Shown here in pieces: positions 40,789-49,590 of a stretch of 64,000 nt of DNA (within the stretch, counting starts at the first letter, position 1; every line of letters starts with the position of its first letter). The DNA lies in assembly GCA_963804825.1 (NCBI GenBank), contig CAWDRV010000001.1, positions 790,809-854,808 of the forward strand, given 5' to 3'. The position numbers and the translations under genes were made by a program. The DNA comes from JBKQVT01 sp963804825 (GTDB lineage Bacteria > Planctomycetota > Planctomycetia > Pirellulales > Thermoguttaceae). The notes under the pieces are model-generated. The model saw nothing but the letters and a program-made list of their open reading frames with translations. It ran no database searches and had not been told where the DNA came from.

Positions 40789-41988
40789 CCGTCACCTCGA
40801 CCGACCAGCGCGGCGTCGTGCATACCTATCTCTATGACCCCGCCGGGCGGCTCTCGGCCGACACCGTTGACCTGAGCAACGAGCAAAGCGGGCAGAACGT
40901 GGACGACCGGGTCCTGGCCATCGTGACCGCCTACGACGACCTCGGCCGGGTGTATACCGTCACCAGCTACGACAGCGTCACCGACCGGTACTCGACTGAT
41001 GTGGTCAACCAGGTCGAATATGCCTACGACGGCTGGGGCAATGAAATCCAAGAGTGGCAGTCGCATAGCGGCGCGGTTGACCCCAATTCCACGCCCAGTG
41101 TACAATACACCTATGCCGACGGGGCCAACGGCACCGGCGAGGCGGCCCAGTACATGCGGCTTTCGTACGTCACGTACCCCGACAGCGGCGTGATCGGTTA
41201 TACGTACGGTGAGGCCGGCAGCATCGACAACGCCCTGTCCCGCGTGACGGCCATTACCTTCGAGGATAGCACCACAATCGTCCAATACACGTACTTGGGC
41301 GCGGGCACCGTCGCCAGCGAGTACGAGGACCTTGGCACCGAGGCGTATAACAACACGCTTTACGACGACCTCGAAATCGGCCTGGACTACTCGGCCAACA
41401 ACTTCGGCGCCTGGGACCATTTCGGCCGCATCGTGAACCAGGACTGGAACATGTACAGCAATAGCGGCGTCGTGCTGACCTCGCTGGGAACGTTGGACGG
41501 TTACACCTACACCTACGATTCCGCCACCGGCAACGTTCTCACACGGAGCAACGTCACGAAGACCGACGGTTCGCTCGACGAGACCTACGGCTACAACGCC
41601 CTCGACGAACTGATCTCGATGTCGCGCGGCACGACGTACAGCCAGGGCTTCACCCTCGACGCCGCGGGCAACATGGCCACCGTGACCACCAATGGAAACG
41701 CGGTGACCCGCACGACCGACGCCGCCAATGAGATTCAGACGATCAGCGGCTCGTCCAACCCGACCTACGACGCGGCGGGCAACATGACGTTCGACGGGAC
41801 GCTCGCCTACAAGTACGACGCCTGGGGCCGGCTCGTCGCCGTCTACAACGGCAGCTTGTCGGGCAACCAAGTGGCCGCCTATTCCTACGACGGCCTCGGC
41901 CGGCGAATCCAGACGAAGACCTACACCGACGGCACGCTCTCCGCCACGCAAGACTATTACCTGAACCAGAGCGATCAGGTCGTGGTCG
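40788..41988 (+). CDS. RHS giant protein, segment 5: YD repeats and start of RHS core
   Basis: Continues with TVTSTDQRGVVHTYLYDPAG and standard YD repeats (ANEIQTISGSSNPTYDAAGN; YKYDAWGRLVAVYNGSLSGN). From 41757 it is almost identical to the orphan core at 44466. An extra G at 41988 breaks the frame: here the sequence is cgtggtcGaacttcggg, whereas the orphan copy has cgtggtcaacttcggg. Without correction this segment ends at 42392 and the tip is not translated. Confidence 0.8.
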
Positions 41989-42386
41989 AACTTCGGGCAA
42001 GGCGGAGCGGCATCGGACACGTGGTACCTGTGGGGCGTCCGCAACGTTCAGGACCTCGTTCTCTACGTGAACTCCGACGACGGGGCGTATCGCGTGCTGC
42101 AGGACGCCAACTGGAACGTGACGGCGCTTGCGGACGCCGCCAGCGGCGCGGTGCTGGAGCGGTATTATTACAGCGCGTACGGGGCGGCGACGGTGTGCAA
42201 CCCCGATTGGACGGCGGTGAGCGGCAACGAGTCGCAGTACGGCAACACGGTGTTGTTTGCGGGGATGGACCTCGATCCGGCGACGGGCCTCTACTACGAC
42301 CGCGCCCGCTGGTACAGTCCGAGCCTGGGCGTCTTCACCACCCAGGACCCGGCCCAGGCGGACCCGAACCTCTACCGCTACTGCGG
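41757..42386 (+). repeat. RHS core repeat, copy 1
   Basis: Nearly identical to 44466-45091, with an extra G at 41988, one in-frame extra codon near 42077 and few substitutions. Confidence 0.88.
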
Positions 42387-43149
42387 AAATAGTCCGGCGA
42401 CCGCGACCGACCCCACCGGTCTGCGTAGCGTCATCCGCTATTGGCAACTTTTTTCCCCTGGTGGCGTACCGGATTGGACGTTTGAAAAAATGGATTCCTT
42501 TACCAAACACACGCCGCACGATGACGCAGCGAGCGTATGGCTCGACCGAAGGCGTACCATTCTTACTAACGTGGCTTCTCTCATTGACAACGCGGGAGCA
42601 AGGAACGTGAACATGGATCTGGGGGATTTCGATAAGCCATCCACCTACGATGCCAGTTGGCAGCTAAAGAACGGGACAAAAATGGGACTTGGGGGTGGGT
42701 TGTTCATTCTCGACGCCCTGGTGGATAAAAAGAACCTAACTGCCAAAATCGTCGAAACAGGAACGGAGAAGTATTTTGACGACGCGAAACAAGAGTGGCT
42801 GCCAATCCCCACTCTTTCTCGTGAACATATGAATGAGATCGTCACCCCTGTAGAGGCAGGCAAAGGAATAATGCAAAATGTGGAGGTCAACACCCTAAAA
42901 CACACAATAGTCGGGTACGATTGCGCCCTTGTTAGTGCAGATCAACCCAGTTTGGTAGACGTAATCAACGTGGGGACGGCAAAAAAGCCCATACCCCTGA
43001 CTGCTCCGGTGCGCCGCCAGTTCGTCCAGACGACGACAATTCTTGACGGTGGAGCCCCCGTCGGCAACTATGTTCTGCAAGTTAACGACGAAATCGATAA
43101 GAATGGGACGTATTCGTTCAAGGTTACAACCAAGTCCCATACGCCGTAA
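41988..43149 (+). CDS. RHS giant protein, segment 6: core end and variable tip 1
   Basis: The RHS-associated core is textbook: RYYYSAYGAATVCNPDWTAV, LFAGMDLDPATGLYYDRARW, SPSLGVFTTQDPAQADPNLY and RYCGNSPATATDPTGL. The tip of about 240 residues begins RSVIRYWQLFSPGG and ends TTKSHTP. It has lower GC than the core and matches no toxin family I know. By position it is the secreted effector, probably released by autoproteolysis at the core. The downstream HEAT-repeat gene is the likely immunity partner. Confidence 0.75.
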
Positions 43150-43152
43150 CCG

Positions 43153-43169
43153 CGCCATCCAAGATGGCG
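43153..43169 (+). other. Hairpin between tip 1 and its candidate immunity gene
   Basis: Perfect 7-bp stem cgccatc-caa-gatggcg directly after the RHS stop. It lacks a T tract, so it may attenuate or stabilise the transcript rather than end it. Confidence 0.4.
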
Positions 43170-43197
43170 GCCACAGCGAATTGACAGAGGCGAAGCG

Positions 43198-44136
43198 ATG
43201 ATACGTCTGATTGTGCAAGTGGTATTCTGCTTCTCGCTGAGCGGCGATATCTGCATGGGCAATGCGCACACCGCCGGAATTTGCGTCGGCGGTAAACCAC
43301 GTCTCCCATATAGCAAGAGCGAGAGCCCCTGGCTTTGGTCAGCAGCGGTGGCAAACAGGCACGTATCGAGCAAGTCGAACGCCGCGAGTTGGGCTGCACG
43401 CTCTGGCACGGCACACGGAAAACGTTGGCAGTGCTCGCGTAGACGGGGCCTACTGGCCCGCAAAGTCGCCGCGGCCATTTCACGGTGGCGATGCCGCGGC
43501 ATTGGGAACCGAATCGTGTTGACCAGCGGCACGTCCGAATTGCTTTCGCCGCCCTGCGGAGGAGAGCGTGAAAAGCCGGACGGGATTCGTGGGCCCCCGC
43601 TGAATGGCGATCACACCTGTGCGAATGGCGGGGAAAACGCGAAATTCTTCGAGGAGCTTTTGAACCTGACGCGTGAGCCATCTGGTCTGATTACTATGCC
43701 CCAACTGACGCGTGCGGATGCCGCGCAATTGGTGCGAGACCTCACGAACGGCGATGCAGACACGCGAGCGTCGGCGGTGGGATCGCTCATCTTCCTCGTT
43801 CGCGACGAGCAACTCATTCCAAAAATTATCCCGCCGCTGACTGGCGCCCTTGAAGACCACGATGTACGCGTGCGCTTGTGGGCCGTTGTTGCCCTGCGGA
43901 GGGCTGGCGAGGCCGCTAATACATCGGCCCCCTCGCTGGCAAAGCTGCTGAACAACGAGCATTCCTTCATTCGTCAGGAAGCGGTGAGGGCGCTCGTGGC
44001 TGTTGGGGCGTCCGGAAGGCGATATCTGCGCGAGGCCGCCAATAACGACGACCCTGCGGTGAGAGCAATTGCGGCAAAGGCGCTATCGCAGTTGGAGCGG
44101 AGCAGCGAATCGGGTGGGAAAAAGGGACACCCATAA
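43198..44136 (+). CDS. HEAT-repeat protein, candidate immunity protein for tip 1
   Basis: ATG 43198 has AGAGG upstream and follows the RHS stop by 48 bp. The N-terminus (MIRLIVQVVFCFSLSGDICM) could be a signal sequence. Residues 20-160 are unlike a folded domain and may be poorly conserved; an internal Met at 43696 would give only the HEAT part. The C-terminal ~140 residues contain about three HEAT repeats (DADTRASAVGSLIFLV; DHDVRVRLWAVVALRRAGEA; NEHSFIRQEAVRALVAVG). HEAT-like solenoids are common immunity proteins of polymorphic toxins. Its last codons lie within direct repeat A. Confidence 0.55.
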   Translation: MIRLIVQVVFCFSLSGDICMGNAHTAGICVGGKPRLPYSKSESPWLWSAAVANRHVSSKSNAASWAARSGTAHGKRWQCSRRRGLLARKVAAAISRWRCRGIGNRIVLTSGTSELLSPPCGGEREKPDGIRGPPLNGDHTCANGGENAKFFEELLNLTREPSGLITMPQLTRADAAQLVRDLTNGDADTRASAVGSLIFLVRDEQLIPKIIPPLTGALEDHDVRVRLWAVVALRRAGEAANTSAPSLAKLLNNEHSFIRQEAVRALVAVGASGRRYLREAANNDDPAVRAIAAKALSQLERSSESGGKKGHP

Positions 44137-44277
44137 CCGCCGTCGTGTCAAGGCCCGGATTTACGGATTTTTCAAAATAGCAACGCCTCCGGAACAGAGA
44201 GAGGCTAGCCGGGGTCCAGGGGCGGCAATGAGCGCCCTGGTCGGCGGACGGAGCCGCCGAGATTTGTCGGCACGAAC
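44124..44277 (+). repeat. Direct repeat A bracketing the second toxin cassette
   Basis: Shares about 155 bp with 47024-47184, beginning gggacacccataaccgccgt in both and ending near 'gtcggcacga'. Contains the hairpin ggcgg/ccgcc. The start-to-start offset is exactly 2,900 bp. Confidence 0.88.
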
Positions 44278-44301
44278 AAACAAAGGTGCCAGGAACCAAT
44301 A

Positions 44302-45993
44302 ATGCCGGATGAGAGGTACCAATACGACGGCCTCAACCGGCTGACCAGGTGGTACGTCAACAACGCCCAGCAGCAGACCTGGACGCTCGACTCCATGGGC
44401 AACGACCTTTCCACCGGCTCGTACAACGCCGCCAACGAGTTCACCACGATCAACGGCGCGACGAACAACCCGACCTACGACGCGGCGGGCAACATGACGT
44501 TCGACGGCGCGCTCGCGTACAAGTACGACGCCTGGGGCCGGCTCGTCGCCGTCTACAACGGCAGCCTGTCGGGCGACCAAGTGGCCGCCTATTCCTACGA
44601 CGGCCTCGGCCGGCGAATCCAGACGAAGACCTACACCGACGGCACGCTCTCCGCCACGCAAGACTATTACCTGAACCAGAGCGATCAGGTCGTGGTCAAC
44701 TTCGGGCAAGGCGAAGCGGCATCGGACACGTGGTACCTGTGGGGCGTCCGCAACGTTCAGGACCTCGTTCTCTACGTGAACTCCGACGGGGCGTATCGCG
44801 TGCTGCAGGACGCCAACTGGAACGTGACGGCGCTTGCGGATGCCGCCAGCGGCGCGGTGCTGGAGCGGTATTATTACAGCGCGTACGGGACGGCGACGGT
44901 GTGCAACCCCGATTGGACGGCGGTGAGCGGCAACGAGTCGCAGTACGGCAACACGGTGTTGTTTGCGGGGATGGACCTCGATCCGGCGACGGGCCTCTAC
45001 TACGACCGCGCCCGCTGGTACAGTCCGAGCCTGGGCGTCTTCACCACCCAAGACCCGGCCCAGGCGGACGCGAACCTGTATCGCTACTGCGGCAATGAAC
45101 CGACGGAGGCGACAGACCCGAGCGGGCTGGTCATCATTGCTGAATCGAAGGCGAACCTTGGCGACGCGTTGCGTAACACCTACCACGTGGCCTATCACCA
45201 AAAGCGACTGCCCAGATCACACCTTTGCGAGTTCTGGAACGACAACGATGGGAGAAATCTGATAAACACCAACCCCTATCACGACACCCAAATGGACCAG
45301 CAGATAATATACGGGATGTTGGCGGGAGAATCAGACGATATCAAGGTGCACGAGAACATCGTTGTCGGCACTAACGGAACTCGGGTCTTTCAAGATCATG
45401 GCCCCACCAAAGCTATCGCTAACGCAACCCTGAGAAGGCATCTTAACGCGCGGGAGAAGATTGTGGAGATAGCGCAAATCCAGCATTTCAATTACGGCGG
45501 TAACGCACCCAACGCCAACCTTTGGACGACGAGCATGGACACAATCGGGCCAGCGGCGCCTGCCGTTTTGGATGCAGTAAACAGCGGAACCTATGTGACT
45601 GGGTGCCACAACGCCATTTGGCTCGTGATGTTGGCCGGCGTATTGGAAGCGAACCCGGGAAACAAATTCGCAAACTGGTTTAACCTGACAGTCGGGAACA
45701 ACCCGATCGGCAAAGCTAATTGGAACGTCCTGGGCGTACAGACGGGGGTCCCGAAGATGAACTGGATTCCAGGTGACCAGGGCCATATTACCAACCCAAA
45801 CCCAGTTACCCGCCATACGGACGGTTGGCAGGGACACAACATGATTTATGTTGGGGACAAGATGTTTGCCGACATGGTCGGGGGCACGGACTCGCTGCAA
45901 GCCGCTATTGATGAGGTCCAGGTTTGGGCGGGCGCGGGCTATTCGGCGAAGGTGGACAGCGTCCGACGATTTCCGCGTTTGGCCGGCCCATGA
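44302..45993 (+). CDS. Orphan RHS core with transglutaminase-like tip 2
   Basis: Begins MPDERYQYDGLNRL after AGGA, without any secretion or anchor region. Residues about 55-270 are the RHS core, intact here and nearly identical to copy 1, ending EPTEATDPSGL. The 285-residue tip contains GTYVTGCHNAIWLVMLAGVL, MNWIPGDQGHITNPNPV and DGWQGHNMIYVGDK. This order of a Cys motif, a 'PGD..Y..NP' loop and 'WQG.N' resembles Bacillus Tgl-type protein-glutamine gamma-glutamyltransferases; the position usually Glu in 'WQGEN' is His here. The tip could crosslink or modify target-cell proteins. It is a silent cassette that would become active after recombination into the main gene. Confidence 0.75.
   Translation: MPDERYQYDGLNRLTRWYVNNAQQQTWTLDSMGNDLSTGSYNAANEFTTINGATNNPTYDAAGNMTFDGALAYKYDAWGRLVAVYNGSLSGDQVAAYSYDGLGRRIQTKTYTDGTLSATQDYYLNQSDQVVVNFGQGEAASDTWYLWGVRNVQDLVLYVNSDGAYRVLQDANWNVTALADAASGAVLERYYYSAYGTATVCNPDWTAVSGNESQYGNTVLFAGMDLDPATGLYYDRARWYSPSLGVFTTQDPAQADANLYRYCGNEPTEATDPSGLVIIAESKANLGDALRNTYHVAYHQKRLPRSHLCEFWNDNDGRNLINTNPYHDTQMDQQIIYGMLAGESDDIKVHENIVVGTNGTRVFQDHGPTKAIANATLRRHLNAREKIVEIAQIQHFNYGGNAPNANLWTTSMDTIGPAAPAVLDAVNSGTYVTGCHNAIWLVMLAGVLEANPGNKFANWFNLTVGNNPIGKANWNVLGVQTGVPKMNWIPGDQGHITNPNPVTRHTDGWQGHNMIYVGDKMFADMVGGTDSLQAAIDEVQVWAGAGYSAKVDSVRRFPRLAGP
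44466..45091 (+). repeat. RHS core repeat, copy 2
   Basis: Nearly identical to 41757-42386; this copy has the uninterrupted frame. Confidence 0.88.
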
Positions 45994-46064
45994 GCAACGT
46001 TCGACTGGCCCGTTGTTTATAAGGTTCAAGTTTCGAGCATCCATTCACGACACCGGAGGTTATT

Positions 46065-47000
46065 ATGCGAATTGATTCCGAGGCGATGATATCCCCCGGG
46101 CCGGCTTCTGCTGGACCGACTGTGAACTGGAAAGTGGCGGTTGGCCAGCGGAACGTCCAGTCCTCGCGCAACAGCGTTGGGTGCGCGGGATGTGTCCCGC
46201 CTGGTCGCGCGCGTTTTCACGTTTACGTCGTGCTCGCTGCCGCCGTCCTTGCCATGGCAAGTTTCGCTGGGTCAACGCGTGGTGCCGAGAAAGACAAGGA
46301 TATCGACTCACTGATCGCAAAGCTCGTTTCGCCAAATAAAGGGCCATCTTCCCTCGATGGTGAGGATGATGGTGAACCCCCGGTATACCCGGACGGCTAT
46401 GACTTCAAGGCGCAAAAACGCGTCCTGGAAGCACGGGACGCATTGGTAGCGAAGGGAACGGCTGCCTTCCCCGCGTTGATCAGAAATATTGGCGACCGCC
46501 GTTACAGCTACAATTATCATCAGGATGGGTGGTACAACATGGACGTCGGTGCCGCATGTTTCAGAATCATCAGTATCCAAGTCGAGGTGTATCGGCCATT
46601 TGTTCAAGCAGGCCGGTCGCACATCCCACGAACCTACTGGCTGGCCTTCGGACACGAAGGTGATGTCGAAGGGTGGGTCAACAAGTGGTGGAAGGCGCAT
46701 GAAAAAATGAGCCTACGCGAGATCCAACTGGAGGGTCTAAAATGGGCCATCGAACATGAGCGCGACCACGGCGGCTCGCGTTTCAAACAGGAACGTGAAG
46801 CCGTGGTCGGCGACCTCGAACGGCTGCGCCGGTGGCTGGAACGGTCAAAAGTTGCGATTCGGGTCAACGGTGAGGGTCGATACGTGGCTGGGCCGGATTT
46901 TAAACCGACACACTGGAAGCGGCCCACCCAGCCCCCTGCGACCGCGAAAGGCGCCGCGGACGGAAAAGGAAACGCCCAGTCTGGCAAGGGTGGGAAATGA
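46065..47000 (+). CDS. Candidate immunity protein for tip 2
   Basis: ATG 46065 lies five bases after GGAGG and 72 bp after the tip-2 stop. A membrane or signal segment (FHVYVVLAAAVLAMASFAGS) sits at about residues 53-72, unusually far from the start. The following 240 residues are predicted exported or periplasmic (LIAKLVSPNKG; RNIGDRRYSYNYHQDGWYNM; YWLAFGHEGDVEGWVNKWWK) and match no family I know. Position alone suggests immunity to the transglutaminase-like tip. A location outside the membrane would fit protection against an incoming toxin. Confidence 0.5.
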   Translation: MRIDSEAMISPGPASAGPTVNWKVAVGQRNVQSSRNSVGCAGCVPPGRARFHVYVVLAAAVLAMASFAGSTRGAEKDKDIDSLIAKLVSPNKGPSSLDGEDDGEPPVYPDGYDFKAQKRVLEARDALVAKGTAAFPALIRNIGDRRYSYNYHQDGWYNMDVGAACFRIISIQVEVYRPFVQAGRSHIPRTYWLAFGHEGDVEGWVNKWWKAHEKMSLREIQLEGLKWAIEHERDHGGSRFKQEREAVVGDLERLRRWLERSKVAIRVNGEGRYVAGPDFKPTHWKRPTQPPATAKGAADGKGNAQSGKGGK

Positions 47001-47023
47001 AGAACGGGGGGTGACCGGAAAAC

Positions 47024-47184
47024 GGGACACCCATAACCGCCGTCGTGTCAAGGCCCGGATTTTCGGATTTTCTGAAATGACCACAACGCCGGAACGGAGA
47101 GAGGCTAGCCGGGGGGCCAGGGGGCGGCAATGAGCACCCCTGGCCGGCGGAATGGAGCCGCCGAAATGCGTCGGCACGAGCCAA
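47024..47184 (+). repeat. Direct repeat B bracketing the second toxin cassette
   Basis: Second copy of the repeat at 44124-44277; it begins 24 bp after the tip-2 immunity gene. Confidence 0.88.
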
Positions 47185-47392
47185 AACCCCTATTCACCGC
47201 TGTCTTGAAGATATGGCTCACCCAGGGATTTCGGGGACAAGACCGTGAGTCGCAACCCTTCCCAGTAGCGCGGGCGGCGTTCTATAATGACTGCTGGTGT
47301 GCTTGTGCTCCAGGGCCGACAAGGCCCGCGCTACCCCATCGGTCTTCCGGGATCGCGATGTCTCTTCGCTCCGTGCCAGCAGTTGGTGTCCC

Positions 47393-48871
47393 ATGACAGG
47401 CCCCGTTCACACGCCGGACTGGCGCGACGTGGCTCTTCACCCCGGCGTTTTTCGGGAACCTGATCCGGAGGACAGCCGCCTCGTCCTGTGGCTGCCCGCC
47501 GAGCGAGACGATCGCTACCAGTACTGGCATCGCGTCAGTACCGTGCCGCGCACGACGATCGCCCGACACCAGGATCTTTGCACCGTAGCCGCCACCGCGA
47601 TCCAGGCCCGGCAGCCGGTCCGCCGGCTTTTCGGCAGCCTCTTCCGCCGATTCCGCCGCACCGCGGGAGATCGTTCCTGGCTGCTCCCCAACGGGGAAAC
47701 CGCCGAGGAGTGCGGCGATCGCCGGACGGACCTGTTATTGGTCTGGAGCGAGGACCACAGCAAGCCCTTGGACGAAACACGGATTCAGGAACGCTGGCCT
47801 CGGAGTACACGGCAGCAGTCGCTTGGTCCTAACCTCTGCCTGCTGTGGGGAGTGGAATCGGCCGCTGAAAGCGAGGTGGAGACGCTGCCCTTGGAGGGCT
47901 ATCCGTTGGCGCAGGCTGAGCAGTCGTTGGTTGCCGCTCGCCGCAGTGGCGATCGCCCTGGAGTGGCATCGGCGCTCGCCGATTTGGGGCTTATGGCTTT
48001 GGCGCGCGGCGAGATTCCCCAGGCCATCGTCTACCTGGACGAGGCCCTGACCTTGGCACGGACCCTTGGCGACCGGCTCCGCGAAGGCGACGTCCTGGGC
48101 GGACTCGGCTTGGTCATGCTGAAGGCTCGCAAGCCTGAGTTGGCTCGCCAGTATCAGGAGCAGGCATTGAACCTGGCCCGCGCCATGGGCGACCGCTTTG
48201 CGGAGAAGCTCACGCTGGAGCGGCTCGCAGCAGTCCAGGCCAGCCGGGGCGAGGCAGCCGCGGCCGCTGGTCTGCTGAGCGAGGCACTGGGCATCGCCCG
48301 GGTGGTCGGCGATCGGGACCACGAGGCCAAGCTTCTCTGGCAACTGGCCCTCCGGCAGGCCGATTTGGGACAGCGAGAGCAAGCGTTGAGCAATGGGCAA
48401 GCCGCGGTGCAGTTGCTGGAAGTGCTGGGCAAACCGTCTGTCCGCCAGCACCGTGATCTTCTTCAGCAGTATCGGCGGGGCGAAGGCGGCGCGGCGTGGC
48501 GCCAAGCCGTAGGCGAGGCGACCGAGGCAGTGGCGACGACAGTCACAACCGACCAGACCATTGCAGGTACTCCGTCTGCGTCTGATTTTGCGGGGCCGGG
48601 GTACCTGGAAATGGGGATTTCTGCCGCCAAGGCGCTGGGGCGATTTATCCGTTCGGGAATGAAAACGGTGCCTGCGGAGACGTTTCGGGAGCGTGTGCGG
48701 CGCTGCGCCGATTGCAGCTACCACGCGGGCTTGCGCTGCCGGGTCTGCGGCTGCTTCATCCACCTCAAGGCCCGGCTACCCTACGAGGAGTGCCCTCTTG
48801 GCCAATGGCCAGCCATCACTTCCCCAGACGCCGGACCCGAAAATGTTGTTCAGCAGAAACTGGAAAAGTAA
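47393..48871 (+). CDS. TPR-repeat protein with C-terminal zinc ribbon
   Basis: Start taken at ATG 47393 (MTGPVHTPDWRDV); an upstream frame extension looks non-coding. After an N-terminal region of about 170 residues of unknown type come four to five TPR-like repeats (ALADLGLMALARGEIPQAIV; YLDEALTLARTLGDRLREGD; RQYQEQALNLARAMGDRFAE), which usually mediate protein contacts. The C-terminus from about residue 437 has CADCSYHAGLRCRVCGCFI and EECPLGQW, a zinc-ribbon/treble-clef pattern found in many planctomycete and phage-related proteins. The function is unknown. Confidence 0.65.
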   Translation: MTGPVHTPDWRDVALHPGVFREPDPEDSRLVLWLPAERDDRYQYWHRVSTVPRTTIARHQDLCTVAATAIQARQPVRRLFGSLFRRFRRTAGDRSWLLPNGETAEECGDRRTDLLLVWSEDHSKPLDETRIQERWPRSTRQQSLGPNLCLLWGVESAAESEVETLPLEGYPLAQAEQSLVAARRSGDRPGVASALADLGLMALARGEIPQAIVYLDEALTLARTLGDRLREGDVLGGLGLVMLKARKPELARQYQEQALNLARAMGDRFAEKLTLERLAAVQASRGEAAAAAGLLSEALGIARVVGDRDHEAKLLWQLALRQADLGQREQALSNGQAAVQLLEVLGKPSVRQHRDLLQQYRRGEGGAAWRQAVGEATEAVATTVTTDQTIAGTPSASDFAGPGYLEMGISAAKALGRFIRSGMKTVPAETFRERVRRCADCSYHAGLRCRVCGCFIHLKARLPYEECPLGQWPAITSPDAGPENVVQQKLEK

Positions 48872-48962
48872 TGCGGTTGTCGACGCTCGCTTCAACTTGA
48901 CCCATTTTGATGCACGGAGATTTGACCCGGGGCGGTGTGGGTCAAGACCGATGCGTGTTGAG

Positions 48963-49118
48963 CTATAATGATCCTCCTGGGTGGTTATCAGTCACGGGCG
49001 GTTGACTCGCTTGGCGTTTTTCCTTCAGCCGGTAGCTTTCGCCGCGGATGTCGATGATCGTGGATCGATGTAGGAGTCGGTCCAAAGCGGCCGACGCCGA
49101 CTCGGCGTCATCGGCGAA
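48963..49118 (-). pseudogene. istB: IS21-family helper ATPase (IstB) C-terminal fragment
   Basis: The minus strand encodes SASAALDRLLHRSTIIDIRG then ESYRLKEKRQ and a stop, the standard IstB C-terminus. Everything upstream, including the ATPase core, is absent. It joins the terminase fragment a few bases later, so a deletion or insertion fused the two relics. Confidence 0.7.
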
Positions 49119-49119
49119 G

Positions 49120-49265
49120 TTAGACGGTCAGCAGACTGCGGGGCTCGTAGACGCTGCTTTCGGCCGGGGGCCCGGCACTGGCGCGGTCCAGGGCCATGAT
49201 CAGGGCCACGATCCCGTGAATCCGCTCGATGCTCTTCTTCTTCGAGGGTTTCCAGTTGCCCGACA
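49120..49265 (-). pseudogene. Phage terminase large-subunit C-terminal fragment
   Basis: Reads GNWKPSKKKSIERIHGIVAL then IMALDRA, and SSVYEPRSLLTV before the stop. The '..KPSK..S.ERIDGI.AL.MA..R.' pattern is the conserved nuclease-end of Terminase_1-type large subunits, with H in place of the usual D. The rest of the gene is missing, so this is a prophage remnant. Confidence 0.6.
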
Positions 49266-49590
49266 TGCCGGTGGCAGAAGCAGCCGTAGCGTCCAAGCGA
49301 TGTCCTGGGCCGACGTGCGAGGTGATGCAAGGCGATGCAAATAAGCCGGCAGGACATGACGCAAATTGCGGCCGGGTGACGGACGGGGCGGCGGCCGTGA
49401 CGCAAATTCCGCTCCAGTTCCCGCGAAATGCAGCCCGCACCGAGAAGGTGGGCAATGAGCCCGTTACCAAACAATTACACGAATCTGGCCGGACTGGGGT
49501 CGGATTCCGCTTGATGTTTTTCCGAAAACACGGCTCATGTGTGGTTGTGCGTTGAACCAATACCCCATGTTCCAGAAAAGGAGATTTGCG

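Larger units (their letters stand above)
28792..43149 (+). pseudogene. Giant LEPR-anchored RHS-repeat polymorphic toxin (about 4,780 aa, five apparent frameshifts)
   Basis: A single gene read across six frame segments, joined at about 31710, 32862, 39558, 40788 and 41988. Domain order: planctomycete LEPR-xLL-type N-terminus; four golvesin-like repeats; autotransporter-associated beta-strand repeats with an embedded LamG domain; a linker; many YD/RHS repeats; the RHS core ending DPTGL; and a variable 240-residue tip. RHS proteins form hollow beta-cocoons that enclose and deliver a C-terminal toxin to neighbouring cells. At each joint the next frame continues the same repeat or domain, so the gene was recently intact or is intact with assembly indels. 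The joint at 41988 is one extra G compared with the second core copy. Segments are listed separately. Confidence 0.75.
48872..49590. other. Stretch of IS21 and phage relics
   Basis: No intact gene. It contains an IS21-type end (ttgacccattttgatg at about 48897, plus further tgaccc motifs), the IstB C-terminal fragment and the terminase C-terminal fragment listed separately. Confidence 0.5.

Noticed and set aside
44124..44277. Direct repeat as an integron attC site
   Set aside because: The R'/R'' core sites (RYYYAAC/GTTRRRY) in the proper arrangement are not visible and no integron integrase is in the window.
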